Shown here: piece after piece, positions 1 through 13,000 of the stretch | Numbering within the stretch: position 1 is the stretch's first letter | Layout of the letters: every line of letters begins with the position of its first letter | NCBI RefSeq assembly: GCF_030936135.1 | Contig: NC_082596.1 | Coordinates: 4,936,155-5,000,154 of the forward strand | Origin: Gavia stellata | Lineage: Eukaryota; Chordata; Aves; Gaviiformes; Gaviidae | Direction: 5' to 3' | Length of the DNA: 64,000 bases | Position numbers and translations under genes: made by a program | The notes under the pieces: generated by a model | The model's input: only the letters and a program-made list of their open reading frames with translations | What the model was told of the DNA's origin: nothing | The model's database searches: none

Positions 1-959
1 TTTTTTCATTCCATTTTATCCTCCCACAAAGATTCACTTTGTGCAGCTTCTGTCTTAAATCCGTTCCCTCTCTAACCAGTGCTCTATTCCCTGTGCCTCT
101 GATAAACATTTAAGTGATAACTGAAGGCTTGCTTGTTAAGTAAGGGCAAGCAGATAGGTGTCCAAGTCTTCAATTTGCCTCTGCTCACTCTTGGTTGATT
201 TGGCTGTATATTCCGCCGTTGCAACTTGCTGCTGTGCTGTTGTTTTTCATGCTATATATAGTTGAGGGTTGTAGCCCCAAGTGATTCAACATCCCTGTAG
301 ATTATTGACTGTAGAAACAACTTAGTCTAACTATGTCGTGCTTGAATAAAGTGTTGGCAGAAGCACATGAATGCTTTGCACGTGTTCGTAATAATAAGTT
401 AGAGCCAAAGTTATCACAAAAGCTTGGGAAGTTGGTTACCTAAAAGCAATCTCAGTGAAGTGTTACCAAACTCCCTTTGGCTTCTTTAAGAATACTAATT
501 TACACAGTACTTGCTAATAATTTTGTGACATGCTTTGCAAGTGTCAGCTAAAACTGAAGAGCATGTTTGTTTTGGGTAAAAAATGTATCTTGCAGCTTTT
601 AACAACCGGATAGTTACATTATTGCTCCAGACCAAGAAAACGAAATCGATAAATCTGTTTTTGTTGTCCACCTTAAATGAAGTGCAATATATGAAGTGAC
701 AACATTACTGAAAAACAGAACAGAATTTTTCGAATCCTTTTGGTTCCAGTGATTAGGAGCAAGGCAGATAAAATGTTTGTAGTTGGAAAGAGTTTCTTCT
801 GATGATCTGCTTCAGTTTATAAGAATTGAAGGAACTCTGCTTGACTGCTGTTGCGCATTTGGGCTTTTAAAAATCTGTTCTTTTATAATCTATAAGTTCT
901 TCCAGCTGTTTATAGAAATTTTAAGTTGTGAGACTGAATGAACTTACTCGGTTTTGTAG
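1..959 (+). other. PTK2 intron (partial), no feature recognised
   Basis: AT-rich intronic sequence that ends at the TTTTGTAG acceptor of the first PTK2 exon in the window. I see no repeat, RNA gene or open frame of note. Confidence 0.8.
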
Positions 960-1091
960 GATTCGGGCACATTGGACATACGAGGAATGGGCCAGGTTCT
1001 ACCCACACATCTCATGGAGGAGAGATTGATACGACAACAACAAGAGATGGAAGAAGATCAGCGCTGGCTTGAAAAAGAGGAACGATTCCTG
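960..1091 (+). CDS. PTK2: PTK2 coding exon, residues about 790-833
   Basis: The exon follows a TTTTGTAG acceptor and ends at a GTAATA donor. Its 132 bases are 44 whole codons in phase 0, beginning [12 protein letters not shown] and ending EKEERFL. The second half is rich in Glu, Gln and Arg ([17 protein letters not shown]) and is probably a charged helix between the two proline-rich regions. Skipping it would keep the frame. Confidence 0.96.
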
Positions 1092-4000
1092 GTAATAGTT
1101 TGTTTCATAGTGCTTCTTAATTCATTCTGATTTTTCTTTTTTTATTGCAGCTTGCTAAAACTGATCACTTCTGTGAAATGAGAGCATTTACTGAACATAG
1201 GAGTCACTACCAAAATGTAGGTTTGGAAACTTTTTAAATTAAGTGTTCAGCTAGTAAGTGAGTCCTGTATTATAAATACCTTGAACAGCTGGGTTTTTTA
1301 GTCAGTCTCACTTCATCCAGTGCAGTATTTATGTGTGGGAAGTTGTGGGTATAATTCTGTGCCAATCTGGAGCTTGCCTGTTTGTTCTTAAGGAGATAGA
1401 TCTGTGCATACTCTACCCCTAAAAAAGGGGATAACCATCAGCCATCTAACAACCCTGACTGTAGTAAGAGTTGTAAGCCGTCTTGCACTGGAGGAATAAT
1501 GAGACACGTTAGTGGGAAGAAATATTTTAAGAGAGAGCTCTGTAAGGTGGGGCAGAAGCTCTGAACGTCACCAGGAGGAGAAACAAGAGTGGGATCTTCT
1601 GTTGCTGTTCCTCTGCAGTTTCATGTTTTCTTGTTGTCACTGATGCTGGCGTATGGTTTTTAGTTCAACTCTGGCTTCCCAGTTGTCAAAATTCAAGTTC
1701 TGTGTTAAAATTCTCCTAGTTGAGACTGATGGCTACAGCAGAAGATGGTAGTAGTATATTACTCTGTATAGGCTCATGCTGGGCAGCCTATAGGTGCGTG
1801 AGCCTCACTTGACAGGTGGATAATGTACAGTGGTGTGGTATGGGTTGTGACAAACGTCAGACACATGTTTGGTGTTAAGAAATGTAATTCAAGGAATGTT
1901 TGGGCTTGGAAGCCTTTTACGTTGAACGTAGTTACAAAACACGGCTGTATAAATGCAGGTGCCATAGGTTTGTTACGGGAGGCAAGTTGAAAGCCAGAAC
2001 ATTGAGTTCCTTGAAAATAAGAATTTGTGCTTTATTCTGGAGGAAGCCAGTGGGCTGGAATTGAGAGCAGATCTTGTATGTAGGTGATGTTACCAAGACC
2101 TTATTCCTTGCCAATTGAATTGTTTTAGTTTCTCAGGGGTTTAGTTATGTATGGTATTCAGAACTCTTCAAAACAGCTGATGACCGTGAAGAAAACCGAG
2201 GTAGGATAAATCTCTACTAGCTCTTGAGAGCTACTGATAGATGCCCCCATGTCCAGTATATGTTCTGGCCAAGATCCTGATTGTACCAGAGTTAAGATGT
2301 TACTTTTGATTAAAAGATGCTGAAGCTTGCTTTTGGCTGGTTTCCTTGTAAGTGCACTTGGGAATTTGCGGTTTGCCGTTGGATGACCATAAAGAAACCA
2401 CTGTACCCAGATTGCTTTGTCCAATTTATTACAAGCTGAAGAGAGGGAGGAGAAAGGAAAATTTCTTCCCTAATTTAGGCATTAGCTTTTCCAGTCTTGA
2501 GTGGCACCAGTTGCTTGTGACTTTCACAAGCCCAGGAGGTCAAATTGATCCCATTGTCGGTTAAAACTTTGAAGATGGTCAAGAATTTTTTGAGGAATTA
2601 ATATGCTTACTGCAAATGAGGCATTGTGATTTCAGGTGGCAGAAGGTTGTGTGGGAACTTTCTGCAGAAAACTTTCTGACATTTCTGAACTTTCTGGCTT
2701 TTTCTGCAGAATAGATGATAATTATTTATAGTATTTGTTATTGTTTTGATTCAGCCTCTGGACCATTAGTATGTTTACCATCCCCCAAATTGCTGCTTGA
2801 GGAGGGACTTGCTGATTTCTCTTTTGATCTGTAATACAATCTTAGCGTATGTTTGGGCAAAAATTACTGTATTTTCATTGTGTGTTATTTTTATTGCAAC
2901 CCCCTACTCAAAGGAGAACTAGCACTGATGAAATTGTGAGCAGCTATACAGCTCTGCAGCTTTGCCAGAGCTGAGTTTGGTTGATGTAAACCCTTCGAGG
3001 GTTAAAAAGGCAAAAAAAACAGAGGAAGTTTGAGTGGAAGTAAGCACAAACTTAAATGGTCAAAATGAGGAATTGGAATCCGTAAGAGACTTCAGTTCCT
3101 TTTCTTTCCGCGCTAACGTTTTAACTAGACAGACTTTGGGGTTTATACCTGAATGCGTGTTACAGATTTATACACTGTGTCAAAAGCTAAACAAGCTAAT
3201 GATAGCCACAGTGTCTATTTGAACCCATAGCAGGATGTATATCAGGGGAATCTTCAGTTTATAGATGGGTATTTTTTCAAAAAGGAATGTGGCTTTCTAG
3301 GTTTAGCCCTGAAACCACGGAGTCACTGTGGGGAGTCACTCTTGGAGGCCTTGCAGATCTCCTGAAGGATATCCACAATTCATACATGAGAGTCCAAACA
3401 CAGGTCCAGTGTAGAAATAATCCATACATTTCACGCGCACACTACTTGCCCTGTGTCCTCTAGCGAGTGACTAGTGACATTTCTTCTCTTGGGAGAAGGG
3501 ATGTCCCTAATTTCACTCCAGGTGATTTAGGGGGGTGAAGGAACTTATTTTTTTCGAAATTGATGTCGTGTCTCTCACTTGCTTTGAGATGCCTTTCTGC
3601 ACTAACCTTTAGATTTTGATAAAAATTGTTTTGCTAAAGCATGGCTCTCCCTTGCCTGCTAAAGGCAGGTTTCAGAAGAATATTTTTCCTTTTGAGCACA
3701 GAGAACAATACAGAGACTAGAGCCAGATTTTAATTTTTAACTTATGTAACCATACAGTGTAGTGTTCTCAGTTGAAACTGGCTACTTTAAAAAGCTGATC
3801 TATTTACACAGTCTTCAGGCTCCTACAGTATATCTCACTTCTGCTATTGAGAATTGGACTCACAGGGGAGTAACTGCAAATCATTTAATGTAAGACACTG
3901 CAACAAGAAGAAAAATCCTCAGTGGGGTTTCTGTTAGTACAATTTTTGTTTCCCCAGAGTAACACCAACTTGCTCATGACTTGAAATTTATTGCTGCTTC

Positions 4001-7000
4001 AACAGGGAACAAATACAACTCAAAGCATGTTAATACAAGTATAAACAGCACTGATGCTGTGTTTGCTAGAAGAGACACCCCAGATGAAGAATTAAATTCA
4101 GTGGCATTGAAAGGGAAATTTGCCAGTCTTCGGAGAGTTTGTTATCTGTGTAAGCAGTTTGCCTGAAACTGGTCCTTTGAGAACATGTGATTAGTCAATA
4201 CTTGAAAGGAGATGGAAATTTTGTTTGCAAGCTGCAGCCTTAACAGAATCCAGGATTTTGAAATTCTGCTGAAAAAAGAGAAAGCAAACAGATCTTTTTT
4301 CATGGGAAGCTCCTGAATGAAAATAAATCTGTTGTGTAAAAACTGAAGTGTAAAAAAGTGTTAATTTTGAATTGTACCAAATACATCCATTGGGAGGTGA
4401 GAAGAAAATGGGGGGGGTGATTTGGGGGGACTTTTTTTCCAGGACTGACACTCCCTCCCACCCCCAGATAGAGAGGGAATGTTGCATACTAGTCTGGTCG
4501 CTTTAATGGAGACTGAGTAAACTTGTGCGCTTTCATGCTCTCTTGATAAAATTGCTGTGGATCTCCAGGAAGGAGGACAGAAATCTCTGAATTATTTTTG
4601 AGGAAGCTGAAGCGAAGACAAAGCATTACCGCACTTAAAACTTGATACAGGTAACTATGGAAGACAGCCTCTGTCCAGGACATATGCAGGTGGAGGGGTG
4701 AGATGGCTGCAGTACAAACACGTTGTGTCAAAAAAGTGGATGGTCTGTTTGGCCTTCTATGTAAGGAATCTTACTGTTAGGTTTTTTTAGGTGCTGCAGT
4801 CCTGAGGACTGAGTTTTTCACTCATCATTTATACCCTGTGATGTTTAGACCTCTGCAGACCACCAGAATCACAAGAAATTAATGAAGTTCCCATTCTGCA
4901 CTTTCTCCTGATTTGTTTTTTGATCATATTGGTATTTCCACCCCAAAAAAATAAAATTGACAAATATTAATTAAGATTTTACTTGTGTGTAGTGCATAGC
5001 AAATTGAAGCCGAACGAACAACCTCCATCCCCAAAAGCAGTGCTCCACAGTTGCAACGGCCTCTCCGCTGCTGGCCCTTGTAGCTCACTGTAACTAAAAG
5101 ATTTGGCCCGCTATCCTACAGTCTGGCATGCGTGCTATGATACTTGCACTGATGTCCAGCTTGCTGGCTTTCCTCTACAGTATTTGTGCACACAGAAAAT
5201 CAGTTCATAAAGATCAAATTACTCCATTAGGGCCACAGTATGTGTATGTTGATCCTCCAGCCCTGACTTCTTGTATGTAGAATTAATTGAAATGCAAATC
5301 AGTTAATTCACTGAGTTAAAATAATTTTAAAAGGCCCCCTGAGGATGCTTTTATTTGTGGGTTTTGACAGAAGTTTGGAACTGCCAAAAACTATCCTGAT
5401 TTTTTTTTTTTTTAATTGCTTCTAGGAGAGGGTATACCTTCTGTGTTTTAATACGGAGTTTGACCCAAAGGGAGAATCATCTGTAACCACAGATGGGAAA
5501 CCAGTGGTGTTGATGATGCCATGAGAGAGCTTGCTGAACTGGTAGCTAGTTTGCTTCACAGAAATCACGGGAAAAAAACTGTGTCACCCTGTGTCTTTTC
5601 AAGGTGATTTTCTGAGTTCAGCAGTGTAGTGAAGTTAGTGAATTTTATGCTGTAACTTTCGGCACTGTCGCTAGCTATCTCTGAAGGTTTTGCAAACTGC
5701 TTTTCTTTTTTGGGGCCTGTTTAATTACCTGCTTCCTCGTTTATATTTAGTTTCCAGTTTGAACCTTTCTTTTGTGGCTGTATTGATGGTATGTGGCATT
5801 GTTTTTAGTCGTATAAAATAAAGATATATGTGTGCGTGCCTTTTAGTAACTCCTCAGCAGACAGAGCAGTGTTGTGCTAAGAAATTTATAGTCCTTTCTC
5901 TGATAGGTTAAGAAGAAATAACTCGCATAGTTTCCTTATCGTGTTTGGTTTTGCTTTTTTCTGAAATTCCCACATAGTTGTGGTTTTGTCCTATTTTGAC
6001 ACTGAGAACTGCAATTCAAATATAATTGATGTGAACTGTTGCTAAAATAAGGTTTTAATTTTTAGCCTGAGAAAATCCCACCAAGACATTACAATTTGGC
6101 ATGTCCTGAGAATGCCAAGACTTAGATGTTCTTTTATTAGTGAGTGACCAGAAATACTGGAAATAAAGTAGATTATGTTCCAGTTTCTCAACATATGCAT
6201 CCTGTCTGAAAAGTCCTTACGATGTTTCCAAAGATTTCAATAGTAGACTATTTATTAGAAAAAATAGCATTTACTTTTCAAGGGTCTTGATTCTCTGCAA
6301 GATAAGTATTTCATAAAATATAGTTCCTCCCTGAAATATATATCTGTAATTAATATAACGGTAAGTGGAAAAGACTTTGCTTAAACTTGCATTTTAATTT
6401 AGTACAGTTGGTGCTTTCACCAAAAAAAAAAATTCAGAGCACTACAGTGTGTGCTTGAGAAGTCCCACCATAGTACGAAACACATTTTGAAGATGATTTG
6501 TCATCACAGTCGGTCGCTGTTTCGCTTCAAGGTTTGAAAAATATATTCACAAGTGACAACTCTTTGAGATAAAGCTGAAATCCTACATCTCCAAGGTCCC
6601 AAAGGCTTCATTTTCTGAAACAGTCTTACACCGCACAAGAGTGTTAAGCAGGGCCTTTCTAGATACACACTGTTACTAGCTACGTTCAACTTGGGGGCTT
6701 CACACCCACGTGGATGTCTTGAGGGTTTTCCCCCCTCCAACTCATCTCCCTGTTGTATATACACCCTCAATACAGTTGTGCTCCAGCAAGCCTCGGAACT
6801 GTTCTCCATAAACACACGCATGCCTAACACCCCTCAGCACCCACCACCCCGTTTCCAGCCCCTTTAGGTGCCTCTCAATAAGGATGGTTTCCCATCCAGT
6901 CAAGAAGTTCTGTATATCTAATGGTACACCCAGTACCAGGATAGGAGAATCACTTGGAGGAATCTCTGCGGTTTTGGAAGGGCTGCCGTGGAGGTACAGG

Positions 7001-10000
7001 GCCATAGCAGGGACTGGAAAGATAGAAGGGTGTGCTTTTGGGGGTGTAAAGTACAGAACGGGTCAGTTTTGGTGTGAGGCTTATTTTTGGCCTAGAGAAT
7101 GTTGCATTAAACACATCTGAAGGATCTCAGTATTAAAAATTAATCAGGGCATTGCGATGTAATGCCAGCATGACGAGCTAAAATTAAAGCTCTTACCACT
7201 GTAGAAGCATAAGAATTGCTGCTAAATAATATTTAAAAAGACAATGGGAGTTTGATCTTAGATATGACCTGTACTGTAAATCAGTTTCTTTTTAAATTTC
7301 CATAGCTATACAAATAAATGAATCAGAATATCATTTACTAGAATGAGAGTTGTTAAAATCTATTAGAACACAGTCAAGTCACTAGAAATGTATTTGGGGC
7401 TTTTCTTAGTCATTGGACACAAACGTGTGTTGATTATTTCTCCGTTGTTCCTTGTGTTCCTAACTATCCAAGTTTTGATGGGGCAGAGGGAGGATGATGT
7501 TTGGAGAAGTTGAAAGGGCTTGCATCTATGTACCAGTAAAGATTTTCAGTCCTTATTTCTAAGATGTAAGTATGCAGATCGCTGAGATGCAGGTGGGTTG
7601 TGTAGCTGCACAAACTGCCTGTGGACCCTCTGGTTTGCCATGACCTGTTGGCACTTGGTATCTTCATTTTCAGATCAGGTTCTTGGAGCTGCTTGGGCAA
7701 CATCACTGCCTTCCATGGCTTTGTTTGCATGGGGTAGTCAGCAGGACTCGGTATTTTTGTTGGCAATGTGTGAAGCAAGTGTTTGTCAAGTTCGTAATAC
7801 TCATTTTAGTAATATTTTGTGTTTGCAACCTTTCTGTGAAACGATTCTTGGACTGTAGCTGGGTGGTTGCATACTGTTCACGTACGTGATGTCTGAAGTC
7901 CACTTGTATGCTGCACGTTTGCTGCTGGTGGTGACTTGGGTAACTGAATCGTTGCTGTGATGTGAAATTGTAGAATTGGGCATTTAGGGAGTTTAGATGC
8001 TGAAAGCAAGGATGTTGTTAGTAAGACAAGGAGGGGAGGAGATGGATATTATGTCTGTTAATTTATCTTTTTTCTTACAATACTAGAAAAAACTGTTACG
8101 TGGACTAGTGTGTATTTTTGCACTTCGGAATCTTTTAAAATGTTCAATATTTCATAATATTTGGAGTCTGGTTTAGGGTGCATGTCTGGAGTAATAAATT
8201 GTTAAAAGTGCAAAGAGTATTGAAGACCCCTGTGATAAAATAGCCTGACTATTTCCAAAGACTTTGGGCACTTCCCTGGCTAGAAACGAACATGAAATGA
8301 AGGCAAATTGTGAACATCGGTGTAGTAGAAGTGTAATTAGTCATATGCTTAGATAAAAAAGGATAGCTATTTGCTTTAGCTTAAAAATATAATGAGAATC
8401 ACAACTTACTTTAGATATCTAGTGACGTATCTAACATACGCATATCAAATGAGACTTTCATCAGAAAAAAATCCATCATAATAAAGGAAATAAACTGGAG
8501 GTTCGTCAATGGTAGGTTTCATCGTAAAATTTGTCACAAATTCCTGGGGAAACATTGGGCAATCACTTGCTTGTGGCTGCTTCAGTTCTTCATGTTTAAG
8601 ATGGGGTTAAATATTTCCCTGTCTAGTATGATTTGTCTATTTTTAACCTGCAAGTTCTTTCAGACAGCGACTGTCTGTGGCTGTGCCTCAGTCTGCGGAA
8701 GACTGAGTGAAAATCCTAAGTATAAGCCCTTCTGACAGACGACCACAATTGGAGTATTTTTAATGATAAAAGATCAGTGTATTAGTGTATCTTTGCAAGT
8801 TCTGTTTGCCCAGCTGGCTTTTTAGGGTCATTTAGCAGGATATGCGAGTTGGAATTATTCTTTAGTGCTTTTAGAAAGAAAGAAGGAAAGGGATCTGGAG
8901 TAGCCTTCAACAAGAAACGGATCTACTTGTCCCCCGAAACTGACCCTGAAAAAACATGTATCCGTTCGTGGGGTCAGTTCAGTTACAGTCAATATTCACA
9001 TGTCTGCATTTCTCTAAAGAAAAAAATGTTATTCTCTTTCTGTGTGTGTCCATTTTATGCATATACCCATACAGACATATGAAATAAGTTGTGTTTGCGC
9101 TGATGCAGATGTGCATTTTATCTGTTTTCTGAAAAGAATGAACTGAGTCTCATAGGACAGTGAATTGAAGAGTCAGATAAATCCTCTTTCTTTGTTGTCT
9201 TGTGCCAGAATTAGCGCACTAGAAAAGCACTCTTGTTTTGCTGAACTTGTGTCTTCAGATCAGTGTTAACCTTTGTTTCACATCGGCTCTTCCTTTGTCC
9301 TTCCCTGTACTTAATGTTGTCCTCAAAGAACAAGTACAGCATGCCTGGATTCGCTGGGGACATGAGAAAAATGACGAGTTTCTGTGCGAAAAAATTGGGC
9401 CAGGCTTAGTTTTACTTTTTAAAACAACCAAGCCCCGAGTTCCTGTATCTTGCTTAAAACGTATAAAATAGAAATCCATTTGTTTGTCGCTTGTATCAGA
9501 AGGATAGTGCATCTGGATGTCTTTATTAGCTTTCTGTATCCAAATGCAGTGTTTAAAGAGCTCCAGTAATTGGCCCCATTTGCAGGCTTGGAGAGGGAGC
9601 CAAGTACATATAAGCCGTCCTCGGGCAGGAAGCGGGAATTCGCGCGCAGCGTTTCTCATCCCGTGGTTGACATTTTGCTGTTGGGAAGCAAACAATTTTT
9701 TAAAAAAAACAACTTTTGCTGCCTTTGAGAAAACTAAAATGCAGGTTTTCCAATGTTGTGTTAGGGAAACGGTACTATCAACATTTATAACAAGCATTTT
9801 TACACGTGCGCTGAGAACGGGTGGTTGAGAAGCAGTCGAGAAGGCTGCCAGGAGTTTCAGTAGCTGCAGTCGCAGAAGCTCATAGTCGCAGCAGCGGGGG
9901 TGTATAGACTGGAATGAAATGACATCTGTATTTGTCAGTGTAAACTTTTAACAGTATTTTCCTGACTTGGTAACGATTTTAAGCCTAGGTTGCATAAATC

Positions 10001-13000
10001 AGTAAGCAGAGTACAGAATGAAGTTTTTAATTTTTGTTTTAGAAACCTGACGTGCGGCTCTCCAGAAGCAGCATCGACCGAGAGGATGGAGGTCTCCAGG
10101 GCCCGGTAAGTATGTGTGGGATCTTTTCATCTCCCAACTCTTTCTCCGGTTTCCTGGTAGAACATGTTGTATGCTGTCTTGATGATGGGAGATGATTTAA
10201 AATTTTTGCTAAATGTTTCCACTATTATTACATGGTTCTACAACTTACCAAGAGGCTCAGCTTCTGTGGGAACAGCAGCCGTGGCAAACTTGTTCATGCA
10301 GCAGTTTGGGGGATTTGGGGTTTGGGATTTTTTTTATCCTTTGAGGCTGCTGTTGTAACAAATACTAAAATGTTTCCACAAATATGTTGCAATAATTTTT
10401 TAATGTTTATGTGCTGTATAATTGGGTCTTTTATTTAAAAATATGGATAGTTTTGTGAAAGTTTTGTCAACAGGAAGCAGCATTAAAATAACTTTTGCAG
10501 TTGTTTAAATATCTGAAGGGGTTTCTTACGAGGAATGTAAACGTTACAGTTGTATTACCCAGAAATCTGTTTTGGGTAAATGATCCGCTATGAAACAAAT
10601 GGAATAAACCCCATAGCCATTCATTTATTGCCAGACAACAGCTGCAGCTGTGGTATTCTTTCTTACTGGCTTAACTCCTGTCTGTTTAACTAAAAACGTC
10701 TCTCCAATTGTTTAATTGCCATTGGAGTCTCTGAATCATACTGATCGAAAAGGGGGGGGTGTTAGGCTAGGGTCTGTTAATGATAGAAACCTGGTGCTTC
10801 GTCTACTGTTTGTCCCCAGGGATCCCCTTTAAAGTCTTTAAAGTTAATATTTTAAATTCACTTTCCTAGTTCATTTGTGATGTGATTGTAAAACTCCTAG
10901 TTTGGCTTCAGTATTTCTTCACTACCTAAGAATTTAGGGACTTTTCCTGCATTTGCAGCCAAAGTACAATCATGAATGAGTATATTAATGACACACTGCA
11001 GCATGGTCTCTAGAGACATTCATGTCTGGAAGCTGCTAATTTTTTTTCCATGAAATTGGAGAAGTCTATTAGGTATTGTTATGTCTTTGCTATTGTTGCA
11101 TCTTTATGTAAGAGCAAGTAAAGTATCGCTGCATTTTGTGCTACTCATGAAGATGCTTTGAGATAACCGGCAGATTCTGAAGTCATGTCAGAGGTTTGAT
11201 TCAGGTGGCTGTCGGTGGCAGTGGGTTTAAAGTACAGCTTCTTGCAGCCAGCTAGTTTCTCTGACTGCTGCTTGATTTCAGCATGACTAGAATAAAAAAT
11301 ACAACAGCCAGATCCCAAACTGCTTGTAGGGGAAGTCCTGTCTTCCCAGACGAGGTAGTACAATTTCACACCCCATTTGAAAGAGTGTGAAGAGAACACT
11401 TACTGATGATTGACAAAATGAGTTTTAAAAGAGACTCTTAATTCGTGATAACTACGTTTCTAATTCCAGCATTTGATTTTGCATTTTTATAGTTCTTAAT
11501 ACGTTCAGAACATAACTCTGACTGACTTCATTTGCAGTCGGAAATGTCTAATGCTTCTGTGAGTCAATCTCAATTTCTCATCAAGAGGATGAGGAATAGG
11601 CAGTGGTCATTGCTAGGAGAACCGGGATTAAATAAATATCCAGTGTTACACAGAGCTGTCTGTGACGGTGGTGAAGACAGAATCCAGTTCACTGAGGTCA
11701 CTTAGGTCTGCCCCACAAAGTGACATTTTGTTTGATTAGTTGTTGTGGCACTTGGAAGGGTGTAGAGCAAAAAGCACAGCAGCTCTGATTCCTGCTCAGA
11801 GCAGCAGCACCTATGCAGTTCAGGGATACTGGGAGGGAGAAGAAGTAATATATGATCCTGTTCTTGGATAGGACATTATGAATGAACAGTTATCACACGC
11901 ATTTAGTAGTTCCTAACTGATGAGCACGTGGCTGTATAACTCTGTGCACATTCTTTTGACATGTATTTTTAATATGCAATTTTCTGAAAGTAAAAATGCA
12001 AGAATTGATTTAGTGGAATTTTACTTTCCTTCCTGTCTTCCCCCTGCCTTCTCCCGCCCCAGGGTTATCAGATTTGAAATATTCAGGTTTAGCAACACAA
12101 ATCAAAGTTAATGACATGACTGATGGCACTGGCAGAAGGCAGATGGTTTTTCTAGCTATAGGGGGCAGCTGTAGGACAGCGTGTGAGGTGATCGGCCAGT
12201 GGGTTTCAGAGGTATGTGGTGACAGCAGAAGAGTTTCAGGGCTTTGGATCTTTGATTTCTACTCCTGGTTCCTGAAAGTGAAGTTTGCTTTTTTTTACAC
12301 ACACACATACACACCCCAAGTCTGTAGTTACAGACTTGAAGTAGGCAGGGTGAACATGCTTCTTTATTTCTAGCCATCACATTTCTGCTCTAAAGCATTA
12401 AGTTGATAGAATATCATCTATGAAAATTGTAAGAACTTCCGATTTCTCCTTACGCAATCATTTTTATGCGCCTTTACTTTCTGAAAGTTGTGCTTCTTGC
12501 CACAGTTTTCCATAGTAAACTGATAGAAATTAGCTTGAAGTAGAGAGTTAGTGTGAGAATTTTCAGTTCATGCAGTTAAAATTTGGCAAAGTTTGGAGCA
12601 GCTGAAAGCAGGCCTCATGAAGTGCTAGGCAACTTTAGCCACAGGAGCCATTGTCAGATCTGTCTGTAATTTTAAAACTATAACATGAATTTCTAAAAAT
12701 GCTAGGCTGAAGCTTTGAATAAATGCTGAACTACAACCGTGAGTATCCCTCTGGTTTGTTAATGGAAGGATGAGTCAGTTGTCAAGGCATGAGCTTCTCA
12801 GTTCAGTTCAGACGATCTCGTGCAGACTTTCTGCGTGCTGTTGGGCAAGTTGCTTGGTATCCTCACATTCATCTAGCACAGAAGTGAGGTGACAGTGGAG
12901 TTAGAAGCTAGGGAATAGTAAGTGTACTGCTATTGTCCCTGTTACCTGGGTGTGTTTCTGAAAATAGAGAATGCGAGACGTTAAAAAACAGTTGCTTAAA

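Noticed and set aside
1141..1216. TTTATTGCAG acceptor-like site just after the first PTK2 exon
   Set aside because: The sequence after it shows no FAK similarity, the site is only 59 bases past a good donor, and the known exon order is satisfied without it.
9255..9797. 180-codon antisense open frame in a PTK2 intron
   Set aside because: No recognisable domain, no splice or polyA context, and composition typical of intron. It is the longest such frame outside CR1 and the CpG islands but is still plausible by chance.
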